Assembly (NCBI GenBank): GCA_027704905.1 | Contig: CM051005.1 | Span: 13,181,100-13,245,099, forward strand | Origin: Muraenolepis orangiensis | Lineage: Eukaryota; Chordata; Actinopteri; Gadiformes; Muraenolepididae | Reading direction: 5' to 3' | Length of the DNA: 64,000 bases | Shown here: positions 1 through 55,195 of the stretch, in pieces | Position numbering within the stretch: the stretch's first letter is position 1 | How the letters are laid out: the number at the start of each line of letters is the position of its first letter | Position numbers and translations under genes: made by a program | The notes under the pieces: model-generated | What the model saw: the letters and a program-made list of their open reading frames with translations, nothing else | What the model was told of the DNA's origin: nothing | Databases searched by the model: none

Positions 1-600
1 TTCACATGTATGCTTTTTTTTTTTTGTGGCTTACGTGCCCCACATATTTTGCTATTGCTACTAGCGGTTTTGCAAGTGTTTTGAATGTATTTAATGTGGT
101 CTCCTCACAACCAACAGCGATTCATCGCGAGTCGTGTTACTGTTGAGATTGATGACATTCTTGATTCTTTGGCACCGTTGAGGATGGAGAAGCAAATGCA
201 TGTCTGTGATCTGAAATGTCCACAATTTTCCCCATCATCACAATGTTTCAATTCGGTCTATTCTATTGCCATAATAATGCGTTTGGAGGATTTTCATACA
301 GGGCTTTAATTATCAACTTGGTGAAAGTGTAGATAACACATGTTATCTGAATAACTAGGACATCAATTTAGGATGGTTTGATTGATTGGTTGCTCAGAAT
401 GAAAACATTAAAATATTGTGTGGATATTATGGAGTTGAACCAAAACTTGAATTTTGGAGATGTCTTTGTAGAAAATGCAAAGAAGTTGTTTTGAAATTAA
501 GTGTACTGAGTTTTACCTGTTTGCAAATAAATTAAGTTAAGTTAATCACTGTTTGATTCACTCAAATTCATTCACTCGTTGTTGTGTGTAAGATGTGATG
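1..600 (+). other. AT-rich flank, possibly the 3' end of a convergent plus-strand gene
   Basis: There is no convincing coding exon. A plus-strand AATAAA sits at 526..531 after AT-rich, UTR-like sequence, so a gene entering from the left could end here, tail to tail with pde4dip. The 74-codon ORF at 85..309 has no recognisable features. Confidence 0.25.
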
Positions 601-685
601 TATGAGCCACTTGAATACGTTACTTTATAAGTTACTAGCACGTTTATGTGTAACACGGGACACGGATCCTCCAAACCACTAACTC

Positions 686-3675
686 TTTATTGACAAAGTG
701 ATCACGATCATGTACTTCTGTGTTTGTGGTGCAGCATAAAGTGAGGCCACACATTCAGATTGAGCTTAATTTATTTATTCAGAAAACCGTTCATGCTGTG
801 TCAACAACAACACACACTGTGACCGTCACATCAGAGACCGACCCCACGCTAGGAGGGTCCTGTCTCGGCATTTCTACTTTTCTTTCTTTCTTCTACAAAA
901 AACAAAGCTGCTTTCCAATCGCATCGCTGCGTCAGTCAAATAGCACAATATACAAATAGGATCATCAATACTGTTACATTTCCCATATCCAAAAGGCATT
1001 GTTTACGCTCTAACAAGGTGCCGTGCGGACCAAATCTTTAAAAACATTGGTCTAAGCTTGAATTTATCAATTCTTTAAATCTCTTAAAGTGTTTTGCTCT
1101 CAAAATAACAATCAACATTTTCTATTGAAATATTTGGCAACTGACTCATGTTTTCTATCAGTAGGGTTAGGGGCGCAGACAAGACTTATTTTGGTGAAGA
1201 TAGTTTTATATCTACGATAAACACAAAGCTAGTTCAAGGCCAGGTTTTCTACATTTGCGAGTGGTGCAAATGACTCTAGCTAAAGGCCAGCGAAGCAACA
1301 GGGCTCTCTTGTAATGTTTCCAATATTACTGCCATCAATGGGCTAAATACATCAAGGCTTTGTGATTTCATGTGATACAGCCTATGTGTGGATTTATTTT
1401 TTTAAAAGCCACAAAAACACATACATTCCAAACGCATCATACAAATCATAGAAGTGAATACACTCAGACATATTCTTAAAACATTGATGTGTAACATCAA
1501 ATAAAAGCAGGTGTGTCGTAAAGCTATTGCACAGCTACCCAGATAGTCCACTTTGCACAAAGCAAAGGTTGGCATTGATTTATCTTTTTCAAACTGCAAA
1601 CTTTTAAAAATTAAACACAAGCAGCACTTTTTTTTTTACAGCAGAACAATAGCAATGAGTATGTACAGCAAGAACACACATTTAAGCAAACAGAAGCACA
1701 GCTGATGCCACAAAACCAATATTGAACAATGGTCCCACCAGAAGCCTGCCAAAGTTTGTGTAACTTAAGTTATTAGAACAGATTAACATATTTTGCCATT
1801 GCCATGGAAACGCAACAATAACGTGAGATTGGATGAATACGACTAGAAATACTTTGTCAAGCTTTGGTCCATAAAAGGAGCAAATTTCTCTCACATAGTT
1901 CTCATTGAACTCATGCAATTTTTATTTTATTCATTAACGGTTACCCTCTCTGTGGTTCTGGAAGAAGACAAAATTGTCAAGATAGTGTTGGTAATAGTCA
2001 CACTTGCTATGGTCCGGTACGACCCGCGTTTGTCCTCCGCATGGTCAAGGCAAATCAAATGAGAAGTAAGGAGTTCAAAGTTCAAACTTTGGCAAGCCAC
2101 TGTGATCCCCTGTTCCACACTTCACCACGTAGCAGGTTACTATCCAAAAGAAAACGGTCAAGGCTGCACAAACTGCAAACACTCCTCTCGTCGTACAATA
2201 TTGCACGGGTGGTTGTCTTAACACTATAATGTGTATAAATAAATACGTTTCAGGCTAGGTATAGCAAAACAAAACGGCAAACCGATGTTTTTTTTTCTCA
2301 CCGTGATCATTCGATAAACGTTAGTATTGCACATGCTCGAATGAGGACTCCTTTCGGTGGAGATTGAAATACGCATTCGATCCGGTTCCGTTTCAGCCCT
2401 TAACCTTAGTGCATAGTCCCCAACAAAACACATTCACTAATTCTTACCAGGCAGACTGACAAACACCATCATAGTCTGGGTATAATCTGGCAGGGACTAA
2501 GAAAGATGGGTAGTGACCGAAATGGAACCGCTCCTTGCGCTTATAACTCAAGAAGAACTCTTTGCTAATGGCTAAAAAGTAAAACATTCATTAGCCCTCA
2601 CCGCATATTAATGCAGCTAGAAGTCTCTTAAATAATCCTTAGCTCAGCAGTGCACGACGTGTGTACATTCCTTCACGTGTCCAGTGATACATTGTAGGTT
2701 TAAATGTTTTTGCATTGAACTGGCGAAAATGTCCTCATTAAGGTCAACGCCACAAGTTGTAAACTTGCATTTTTTTTTGTGGCAGTAAAAAAAATTGAGG
2801 TCCAATTTTTTTTTGTCTTCGATTGAGTGACTGATCGTTGATGTTGTCATGTTTGCACAGGTATTTTGTGTATGTATATATGAACACACGTGTGTATGTA
2901 TGTGTGTGTGTGTGTGTGTGTGTGTAAAATTCCGTTCAAGAAGCCACGAGTACACATGCATTAACTCTTCTCTCATCCAAAGGCTGTCTGGCTGGCAGCA
3001 GAGGACGCCCTTCACCACACATCTGACACCGTTGGCTTTGGCTTTTTTTTAACCAAAAAACCAAAATCACAAAAGATCAGACCCGGGAGGTCAGCGTCCT
3101 CACGCTACCGCCATCCTGCGTCAGCCGCAGACGTACGTCACTGAAACCACCGGAGGCACATCGCAAAGACCATCTGTTACTCTCAACAACAATGCAAACT
3201 GTAGAACGTGTCACTCGAAGACAATAATAGATGGGGGGGGGGGGGGGGGGGAGAGAGGGAGAGGGTGGAGGCAGGGCGTTGGGGTGTGGGCAGTGTGCCT
3301 ATGGCTCAAGTTGCAAATATAATAGCTGGACATGTGAGCTGGTAGGGCTTAGGGGCGAGTGGCAAGAAAGCACTCAGAAAGGTGTCAGCTGGGAGGTTAG
3401 CTGGTGCCTATAAGGGGGGTTGAATTGGGGGGTAGGGGGGGGGGTGGGTGGGCGGTAAGGCCGGAGGTGGAGGGAAGGAGAGTCTTGGCTGTTTGTATTT
3501 GGAGGTCAGGAGGGTGATCAGAGGTCGCTAGCGTTGAGGCTGGTTCTCTTTTCCTTTTTTTTTATTCTTTTTTTCTAAAAAGTCAGAGTCTCAAGAAGGC
3601 ATTGGCTACTGCGTTTTCGAGCCACCGGGCGCTGATTGGTTGTAGCCACGGCAATGCCGGAGGCTTCGCTGGTCT
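686..3675 (-). other. Probable long 3' UTR of pde4dip
   Basis: About 3 kb of AT-rich, low-complexity DNA with no gene-like ORF follows the pde4dip stop. Minus-strand AATAAA signals lie at 686..691 and 769..774. It contains a (TG)n at about 2893-2925, a 19-nt G run at 3235 and several G-rich stretches to 3460. The UTR extent is inferred; the last exon itself is uncertain. Confidence 0.4.
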
Positions 3676-46841
<43,166 letters not shown>

Positions 46842-47898
46842 GTATTCCGACAATTAAAAGGGCAACCTTGCGGGTAAAGCCCTGCTGTTAAATCATCCGT
46901 CCATTGTTCATATTTAGAGCTATCAAACCTAGGAAAACATTTCTTATGGCCGATTTCTACAGCCGCCACTAGCACCAACCCCTGTGAGGAGACGTGGAGA
47001 TGGGCGCCCTGGAATAAAAGCGATGTGGAGGTGGGGGGTATTCACAGAGCGCTCCTCTCTCACCACACAGCCCCCGTGCGGTTCAGCTGGGTCCCATCCT
47101 GTAGTTTGGAGGTAAAGCCCAATCTGGGGTCGACGCCCCCCCAGATGTGATATATTAAATGCCTTATATTATTATTATTATTATTATTGGTGTAGGTCCT
47201 ATATTTGGATAATTGGTGTAGGTTATGTGCAAAAACATGAACATAATCAGCATTGTTGAATCAATAAGATGCTGCTAAACTCTATAACTAGGCATGCATA
47301 GGCGTACTTTTAAATTGAGATTTAAATACTAAGACGTTTACATTATTGTAAATCGCAATACCCACATGGCATTTCATTTCCTGAAACAATAAGTTTTTGA
47401 TTAGCATATTATGCATATAATGTTATGTAATGTATCAACGACACGGGGTGTGCTTACTAAACAAATGGGTGATTGTTTTATTTATTTATTATTTATTATA
47501 TTCAACAAACACCAAGTATGGTGTAAAGTATAATTTAAGGTTTCTTCGTCAAAGTTCTACCTTGTAAATTGCAATGTTTATATATATCTACATAGCCTTT
47601 GAAAACAAATGCAAGGGATCTTTACATAAAGTATGTTTGAAAGTGTTTGTGTGTGTGAGTGGATGGGAGGATGTATGTTGAGAATGTCAGTAGGGAAATT
47701 AATGCTGCCTTTCAGCTGTAATACCCCTGAATCCCACTAGATGTCGTGGTAAGGCCACAGTGCTTCATACTCTACGAGACAAGCCTTGATTCATCGTTAG
47801 CAATACTAATACATAGCAATACTAAGAGCAGTTATACAGCATAATATGTAAATTACAACAACTATGTACAGTTCGGTTCATTTTCAACATCCAGAGTT
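46842..47898 (-). other. Intergenic region between gene A and pde4dip exon 1
   Basis: It should contain the 5' UTR and main promoter of pde4dip (about 46.85-47.1 kb) and the 3' UTR of gene A. AATAAA-type signals for gene A lie in the TTTATT cluster at 47476-47500. An (ATT)n sits at 47165-47190. Confidence 0.45.
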
Positions 47899-48726
47899 CT
47901 AAGTCCTCCCGAAGGACACCCGCGATCCTTTCCTGGCCGGTTGCGGTTCCACACCGTCCGATATGATCCAGATGGCAGGGGAGTAGTCGTTGGCTTCCAG
48001 GACCACCTTGATCTGCTCGGCCCGGGCCATCTCTTCCAGCTCGGGGGAAGTCTCCGGACACCAGTCCGCCATGAACTTATCCTTGGCCTCACAGAAGTTG
48101 ACCATCACCTCCTCAGGCTGTTCCCCAAACAGCCAGTCTGGGAGAAGAAGACAGAGAGAGGGCAGGGGAATGAGATGTGAGGAGAAAGAAAAAGACTGTA
48201 TGAGAAGAGTGGAACCGGGGAACTACACCTGTTCTACTTCATCATTCCTCATTTTACAGACAAAATGACAGACTTGACTTGCAGTGAATTCAGATCTGGC
48301 TACCTGTAGCCTAAGGTCAGATAGGTACATTCCACACATGAGTTGATTGAACCCAGTGCCTTTTGGCTTGAGGTCCAACCCCTTAGCCATCACACTATCC
48401 TGCACTTTCCACATGTATCTCCCAACTTACCTGTGTTGAAACTGAAAACACAGGTACACACTGATCCGTATTTGAGTTGCGGTTGTGGCAAACTCCAACA
48501 GTAGAGTACCTGCAAAGTCGTGGATGAGGTCTTTGATGAGATGGCCGATGATGGCGTACAGCACCGACAGCACCATGAAGGTGCCCATTAGTAGGTACAA
48601 CACATGGTTGGGCAGGTAGATGGCATCTCGGGCCGGGGGCACGTACGTCTCAAAGTACACCGTCCCGTCGTCCTCTCTGTAGCGGACGTTCTGACCCTCC
48701 TCTGGGACGTCCATGTCCATGTCCAT
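47899..48726 (-). CDS. Small single-pass membrane protein A, 151 aa, unrecognised
   Basis: Two coding exons: 48510..48726 (217 nt) and 47899..48137 (239 nt), joined in phase 1 by a GT-AG intron (cag|gtactc ... ctcccag|AC). The total is 456 nt, 151 aa plus TAG. The start is gccATGGACATGGAC, a good initiation context. The N-terminus is acidic, followed by FETYVPPARDAIYL, one hydrophobic segment (about residues 41-63, YLLMGTFMVLSVLYAIIGHL) and then IKDLIHDFADWLFGEQPEE. The C-terminal 80 residues are soluble-looking, with three Trp, a paired Asp/Glu helix and ISDGVEP. It is a paralog of the gene at 51097-52418. Minus-strand AATAAA signals lie near 47478-47490. I do not recognise the family and assign no function. 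Confidence 0.82.
48343..48403 (-). mobile_element. tRNA-derived SINE head in intron of gene A
   Basis: The minus strand reads gtgatggctaaggggttgga, then an anticodon-arm-like segment, then ctgggttcaatc. These resemble tRNA A and B boxes. No intact tRNA fold or acceptor stem pairing is claimed. Confidence 0.5.
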
Positions 48727-48811
48727 GGCCGCTCTTCAACCCACTGATGTCAGAGGAGTGCATGCAATGGTGAATGGAACACATGCACATGTGCATGCAA
48801 ACGTACAGGAC

Positions 48812-48815
<4 letters not shown>

Positions 48816-48888
<73 letters not shown>

Positions 48889-48905
48889 TTTATTGTTATT
48901 ATTAT
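48816..48905. repeat. (TTA)n trinucleotide repeat
   Basis: About 28 units with three interruptions, 90 bp upstream of the start codon of gene A, so possibly in its 5' UTR or promoter. Confidence 0.96.
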
Positions 48906-49380
48906 ACATACCTTTAATGTACAAAACAGTAGTTCCATGCTAAATATACAGGACATGATTCTATTATAGTATGCACAAAATAGTGTTGAACCTTGGGACT
49001 AACTGCGATATTTGCAGATTAAAAAGCTACAAACATAAATAACTAACATATATTGTAGCTCTAACTTCCTGAATAGCCTGAATACGTTCACAATGCAGTA
49101 CTGCTAACTTTAACAAAAGTGGCAAACAATTTAAGAGCGACGCACCTTGAAGTCGAGTGACTATGACACAGATCCTGTATGTGCAGCAGCACAGTAGACA
49201 AAGCACCTCCAATTCACTGAGACGTAGTCACAACGCTATGCCAAGGCTGTATTCAGTCATTTCACTGTGGCTACACTATTACTATGTACTAGTGCTAGTG
49301 CTACTCACCACTTTAGCATAACGACAGTACATAGTACATAGTATAAACCCATATATTCAACATAGTTTCCCTGTAATCAT

Positions 49381-49418
<38 letters not shown>

Positions 49419-50148
49419 TGTATGTGTGTGTGTGGCTGCCTGTGAGGCTATGCAGGTGTAAGACAGATTATCATCAGCGTCAGGTGAGGTACTCAAGGTC
49501 AGAGAGACAAAGCGTTGAGCTGGGTTTATCGGAGATAGAGAGATAAAGAGCAATTACTTAAGCAGCATATAGTAATGCAAATCTATAGCCTGCATTTGCA
49601 GGTGTAAGCACAAGATGGATCTGTGTCAGAATGGTCTTTTATTCTGACCACACGTTATGTTATGTCAGTGTAGTGGAACTGCTTTTGCTTACCAAACAAT
49701 ATCCTAATCCTTGTTACAGTTTACAAATGGAGCTTCTGGCATTGACACATCCTCAGTAATACCTTGGTAACATTAGGTTGACATCAAATGCAGGTAAAAG
49801 AGATTAGAGTAAGCCAGACCGAAATAGACACACAACAATACACTTCTGTTGCTCAGTTCTTTACTGGAGGAATGCATCACATGACATCTGAACAACATTC
49901 CAGTACACTGAATTCAAAGACAATTGTGTTTTTATGCCTACATATAATAACTACTTAATTCACATGTATTGACCCAAATAAAAAGCGGGGTCTTTCCTCA
50001 TAGAATATGAGGAAATGTTTCCTATAGAACTAAATTGTTGTAGAAGAAAAAAAGATTAAAAAGCTGAATTATTCTACAAACGATAGCTTTTCCTTTTAAA
50101 ATAACTTTTCCTTTGGTATTCACAGTATAACTGGCAGTTTGACAAGTA

Positions 50149-50152
<4 letters not shown>

Positions 50153-50189
<37 letters not shown>

Positions 50190-50199
50190 ATATATATAT

Positions 50200-50237
<38 letters not shown>
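50153..50237. repeat. (AT)n palindromic array
   Basis: Two AT blocks around gatatatatatatggatat. It is self-complementary and could extrude as a hairpin. Confidence 0.95.
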
Positions 50238-50239
<2 letters not shown>

Positions 50240-51027
50240 ATAATTGATTTAAGCTGCCATGTTTGAGGTATCTACACCAAACTAGGAACACTTCTTAAGA
50301 GGAATGACCTATATGTGCCTACCTAGTTTTAAGGCCATTGAACCTCCTGAAGTTGTGATGGATTGAATAAGTTCGCTCATTGAAGGTGCATGTGTACCAA
50401 ATTTGGACCAGTGGTTATTAAGACTTTTTTTTTTGGACATTTGCTCAAAACTTCAATTCATCCATATGGACCTTATGGGTCCAACTGGCCAAAATGTGCT
50501 GCATGTCAAATAAGACCTATATAACAAGTTTCAGAAATGTTCGTCCATCGTGGCAGCAAATTATAGTGTCCCCTATCCTACCAAACTTTAAGGAGACCTG
50601 CTTACACAGAATACACATGTCGTCGACAAATTATGAAAACTTTAGAGCAATCTGGGGCTGGAGCTACAGGCGTAACAAATCAAAGATAATAATGATACAA
50701 TAATAATCCAACAAAAATATGTGTGAAAAAATAAATGTGAAATTGAATTAGGATAGGCCTATTATAGGATATAATAGGCCTGATTTAGAAAATGGTTAAA
50801 GTAAAATAACTTAAAGTTCTAAAGGACTATAAAGTACTACTGCTTAACACAAAATCTAATCTGGCATTTTGAAACACTGAAACTAAAAAGTAAACTACCA
50901 AGCCAAGTGAAGCCAATTCAAACTAAACACGTAATCAATATCACTATGTTAGCATATTAAAACACATTCAGCAACACTACAAGACATTTATTTGTAAAAT
51001 CATTTAGATTTCGAAGTGACATATGCC

Positions 51028-51092
51028 TGCAGTGGGAATCTGAACCAGCGCCTTCACACAAGAGACACATTGCCTCACCCTAACCCTCCAGA
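51028..51092 (-). mobile_element. tRNA-derived SINE fragment beside gene B
   Basis: The minus strand has a B-box-like ggttcagattcccactgc after an A-box-like gggttagggtgaggcaatg. It lies immediately downstream of the stop of gene B, so it sits in the probable 3' UTR. Confidence 0.45.
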
Positions 51093-51096
51093 GAAC

Positions 51097-52418
51097 TCAG
51101 AGAGATGTGCCATAAGGGAGGACTGGGCAGGAAAACACCACATTATGAGCACATGTTCTCTTTTCTCCGGAGTGGGACGCCATAGTGCTTCGTAGTGGAG
51201 GGTTAGCTCTGGCTTCCTCATGCGGGTGATGCCCCGGCAGCTGCCCCTCTCTCTCCTCCTGCTCCACTTTCATCCGGTCCTCCTCCTCCTCTACCACCTC
51301 CACCCGTCTGTATATACTGACGCAGGGCTCCTCCCCCATGTCCACTCTCTCAGCCTCTAAATCCTCTTCATCCATTGGTTTGGGGCCGAGGATGCAGTCT
51401 GTGAAGAAGGATGAAACAAGAGGATAAGGAGGAGGGAATATTTAATGGTTAGCTCAAAAAACCATGTACATATCATTTAAGTCACTTTGCTGCTCTTTTT
51501 TTGTTTATTTTATTGTATATATTATTTAAATTTTAAATTGTTATGGTGTTGTTTTTGAGATTTATACTGTGGGAGGGAATGGGGAGTAAGCATTCCTATG
51601 TACTTGTTACAAATGGCCAATACAAATCTTGTATCTTGTATCATGTTTTTTCAGTAATACTTAATATTACCCAGATGTATTACACATTAAATGTTTGCCC
51701 TGCCACTCAAACTAACAGATTTTCTCCTCCAGAGTCCTGTGTAACTCAAAGTAGACAAAGTAGACTATGGATAACATAGTCCAGCTAATGGTATATATGA
51801 TGGATGTTTGCTACAAGGATATACTCAGCAGGAGAGTTAGGAAACGGACCTGGGAGTGGGAACCATGTGTGCACACAACGTTGATACAGAAAGTGAGGGA
51901 ACAGAACAACTGGGACATGGAAGGGTGTAGTTTTCACAAGGAAGGGAGTCGACAATGCACCGTTGGTCCATTTGGGTCCAAGACGTGCACGGACACACAC
52001 CAAAAAGGTGGAAGTCCAGAAGAAGGGATTGCCGGAATGACAAACGAGGTGGTAGGAAGGCGGAGGCGGTAGACGTCGGTGGGATGGTGTGTTTCATGTG
52101 TTTGGAGGCACCACAACAACCTTGGGTGGGGTTACCTGCCATGTCATGCATCAGGTCCTTAATCAGGTGGCCCACAATAGCGTAGGTGGCCACCACCACC
52201 AGCACCACCCCCACCAGGATGTACGCTGCATTGCGCGAAAGAGTGATGGCATCTCTGGCTGGGGGGATATAGTCCACGAAATAAGGCTCCTCCTTGGTCC
52301 GCTTGGATATTTGGAGGAGCTTGCGGTGCTCCAACACCACCAGCTGAGTGAGGTTGGCCATCACCAGGAGGACCCCCCCTGGGTCTCCCGGGGAAGATGT
52401 GGGTCGCAGCAGGTCCAT
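51097..52418 (-). CDS. Small single-pass membrane protein B, 194 aa, paralog of A
   Basis: Two coding exons: 52136..52418 (283 nt) and 51097..51398 (302 nt), phase-1 intron (cag|gtaacc ... cttcacag|AC). The total is 585 nt, 194 aa plus stop. The start is accATGGACCTG. The N-terminal half has VVLEHRKLLQISKRTKEEP; then YFVDYIPPARDAITL, a hydrophobic segment (about residues 64-85, ILVGVVLVVVATYAIVGHLI) and KDLMHDMADCILGPKP. Shared with A are PPARDAI.L, YAI.GHLIKDL.HD.AD and an intron in the same codon of the same motif. The tail is very acidic (VVEEEEDRMKVEQEE), then His/Pro-rich, and unlike A. A minus-strand AATAAA at 50987..50992 gives a short 3' UTR. Family and function unknown. Confidence 0.8.
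51399..52135 (-). other. Intron of gene B
   Basis: About 740 bp with clean GT and AG ends. It contains a retroelement-like tail at 51580-51645 and no other exon. Confidence 0.6.
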
Positions 52419-53815
52419 GGTTGAGTCGCAGGAGGGGCCAGACGTGATGAATGAGGAGAGAGAATGGCCTGCTCTTTCAATGGGGAAGTAGAACGGTATA
52501 GGGCCAAGAGACCTGGACCTTCAGGACATTCAGAGTCTCTCTCTTTCTCTCTCTATCTCTCCCTCTTTCTCGTTCTTTGGGGAAGACGAAAACCTTTCGC
52601 TGAACACCTTTTTTTCCAAACTGCAAAAACTTTGAAAAGAAGGTTGGAGAGTTGTTAGATTCATGATTCAAGATGTTTTTATTTCCCATGTGCAACAAGT
52701 AGAATGGAATGCTGACTCCCCATTCATTCACTGGACATTTTGAGTCAAACACTGTATTGGCGAATGGAATGGAAGTGGATGGATTGTCGAGATGAAAGCC
52801 TTCATGAGAAGATGGAAGATGTCATGTGTAGGTTGTTCCGGAGATTAGAGGATGTCTTCGAGGAATGAACATAATCTGTGGCTCGCTGCCCACAAATGTA
52901 TTTCACCAGACATTAACACTCTCCTTGCGTTAAGTGGTTCAAGTGTGTTCAACCAGGTCTTTGGGGGGGGGGGGGGGTGGGTACGGTTTCTTGATCTAGT
53001 TTCCTGTCTGACACCAGGGGTGGGACGAGGGGAGTGGTGGTGGTGGTGGTGGTGGTGGTGAGGGTGAATATAGGACAGGCAGGGTTAATAGGATTGAGGT
53101 TGTCATGGGGGCAGATAGCTTTCTATCTGCTGGGATTAGCGATATGAGATGCAGGAGAGGACAGTACTATGTTGGAAGAGGCTTAAGTGGTTATATGTAG
53201 CTACATCTCATGTGTATATTAACCATATGCACATACCCTTGTGTTGTTTTTTCAAAGAAAACATATGCCACAGACAATTTTTCACTATTCGTTTGTCGTG
53301 CATGCATTTCAATTTCAATATGAATATTTTGACATATATATTGAGATATTTCCATTAAAATACAAATTATTTTACAGTGCAAAGTGAAAGATTTGAGTGC
53401 ACGTTCAAGGAACCGGCGGGACATTCCCACAATAATGAATCAACACAATTTAGGTGTAGTATTTGGATGTTGACATGGGAAAATATGGATGCAGAAACAT
53501 AATAAATGCAGGAACAAGAGATGCCGTGTGTTGTGAGAGATGCCATGTGTTTAGGAAAAGTCCCATTACTACTAACATTGGATCACAAGACCTTAGATGT
53601 CCAGTCCTTGGCTGGTGAGAGAGAAAAAAAATCCAACCTTGAATTCCTATGAAGCCAGCAGTTCTGCAAGTAAACACATAGACAAACAACAAAGTGTAAC
53701 ATTCAGTCAAAAATATAAGGCGGAAAGATCCCAATGTGTAAAAAAAGCCCAGCTTGGTTGCGTTAACCCACCATATTAAGTCTGTGAAATGAATGACGCA
53801 GTGAACTAAGTACAA
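52419..53815. other. Intergenic region between genes B and D
   Basis: No exon seen. It holds a 15-nt G run at 52963 and a (TGG)n at 53035-53059. It presumably carries the promoter of B and the 3' UTR of D. Confidence 0.45.
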
Positions 53816-54139
53816 TTATTTTTTCAAAGAAGCAGGAGGGGATTTAGGCGTGGAAGAGTCCTCTTCGTCGTCTTCGTCATCTTCATCATCTTCGTCAGCT
53901 TCCTCATCTACCTCCTCGGTCTTCTGTCCCTTCGCTTCCTTGTCTTCGATGACTTCCTCGAGGTCCTCGTCTTTCTCTCGACAAAAGTGCCGGATTATGT
54001 AGGTCCACTCAAAGATTCCGAGGCTTATGCAGAAGATGAGAGTAAACCAGGAGAGTGGATGTAACCCGAAATAAAAGTTTTCCTCGGGGTCTATCGGAGG
54101 CTGAGGACCATAGTGGACAATAACCATACCGTTGTGCAT
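53816..54139 (-). CDS. Small single-pass membrane protein D with acidic tail, 107 aa, unrecognised
   Basis: Single-exon ORF, ATG 54137..54139 (MHNGMVIVHYG), stop TAA at 53816. The first ATG in frame has a weak context, and translation could instead start at Met5. Layout: a short N-terminus PQPPIDPEENFYFGLHPL, one hydrophobic segment (about residues 28-49, WFTLIFCISLGIFEWTYII), a basic stop-transfer RHFCREK, then a long Glu/Asp run (EEVDEEADEDDEDDEDDEED) and a Ser/Pro/Lys end. The GLHPL start of the membrane segment and F-x-W spacing recur in the 47-aa ORF at 54699. An upstream 5' exon cannot be excluded. Function unknown. Confidence 0.62.
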   Translation of the reverse strand: MHNGMVIVHYGPQPPIDPEENFYFGLHPLSWFTLIFCISLGIFEWTYIIRHFCREKDEDLEEVIEDKEAKGQKTEEVDEEADEDDEDDEDDEEDSSTPKSPPASLKK

Positions 54140-54698
54140 TGTAAACCAGAACAAATACAGAGAGAGCTACAGCTAGAACGCAGTAAGGTCTTTTTGCAGG
54201 ATGGGTTCGTGGGGAGAGTAAAGATGCTGTTTTTTCCGCCGTGCTGAAGATGTTCTCTTGTAATCCGTATGGAGATTTGACGGCTGGTCTCACACAAAGC
54301 CCTTGGACTGTGTCAGCATAGAGAGAGTCTGTAGCAGAGGGGAACCCACTTTGGTTCAAACGTTACAGTTTAAACATTCAAGTATAGGACATTTTGATTA
54401 AATCAGTGCGGATCAATTTGAAATGTCAGCAATGGTTCTCTTCAACACTGTTGAAGGGAACCATGAAGAGAATATGAACTCGGCCTACCACATAGTTTTT
54501 GCTGGAATCCTTCCGATCAGTACAAACGCAGAATGGAGTTAACTAGGGTTTAGTCAACTGGAAACATGCCAATTGTGGAAAAAAAAAAAAAAAAGGAAAA
54601 CCCCCAAAAGTCCACTGCCAAGCCCTAAAATAAATCTGTCTTTGCTGACTATGTTCTACAGGAAAGCTGTCATGTTGTATAGTCCAACAACGAATTCC

Positions 54699-54842
54699 TC
54701 ATGCCGGGGTGACTATGTCCTTAGGCTTGTCTTCGGCTTCCTCCAGCCACTTGAGGTAGAAATCCCCGAGTAGGAAAGCCCAGTAGAAGACGGTCATGGA
54801 AGTGTTAACGACGATGATGCCAATCATTAAAGGGTGCAGCAT
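54699..54842 (-). CDS. Membrane micropeptide C, 47 aa, possible paralog of D
   Basis: ATG 54840..54842 in a textbook initiation context (gccaccATG), stop TGA at 54699. The peptide starts MLHPLMIGIIVVNTSMTVF, continues YWAFLLGDFYLKWLEEAED and ends KPKDIVTPA. That is one hydrophobic segment (residues 4-26) with a charged C-terminus. It aligns without gaps to D: LHPL, then S, F, W and F at identical spacing, then acidic residues. It lies 560 bp upstream of D on the same strand. It could also be a 5' exon or an upstream ORF of a longer transcript including D; no splice donor was needed to close the ORF. Function unknown. Confidence 0.5.
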   Translation of the reverse strand: MLHPLMIGIIVVNTSMTVFYWAFLLGDFYLKWLEEAEDKPKDIVTPA

Positions 54843-55007
54843 GGTGGCAGAGTGGGTAGGCACACTATTCTTATTTGTATATGTGCTGTGTGCTGGGCGC
54901 TGTGCGGTGGTGTCTGTAAGCTACATGTGTTGGGTTTAATCAGCTTTCAATCTACTCCCACTTTCCACTACAGCCCTAAAGTTACTAAATGACCCCCCCA
55001 TCCCCCC

Positions 55008-55195
<188 letters not shown>

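Larger units (their letters stand above)
48727..51096. other. Intergenic region between genes A and B
   Basis: AT-rich, no exon seen. It holds (TTA)n at 48816-48905, a (TG)n at 49383-49415 and a long (AT)n at 50153-50237. Upstream DNA of A and the 3' end of B (AATAAA at 50987, minus) are here. Confidence 0.5.

Noticed and set aside
85..309. 74-codon ORF as a small gene
   Set aside because: Short, AT-rich, no similarity seen, and located in what looks like UTR sequence.
54009..54359. 116-codon minus-strand ORF upstream of gene D as an N-terminal extension
   Set aside because: It is in a different frame from D and no splice pair joins the two; probably 5' UTR.
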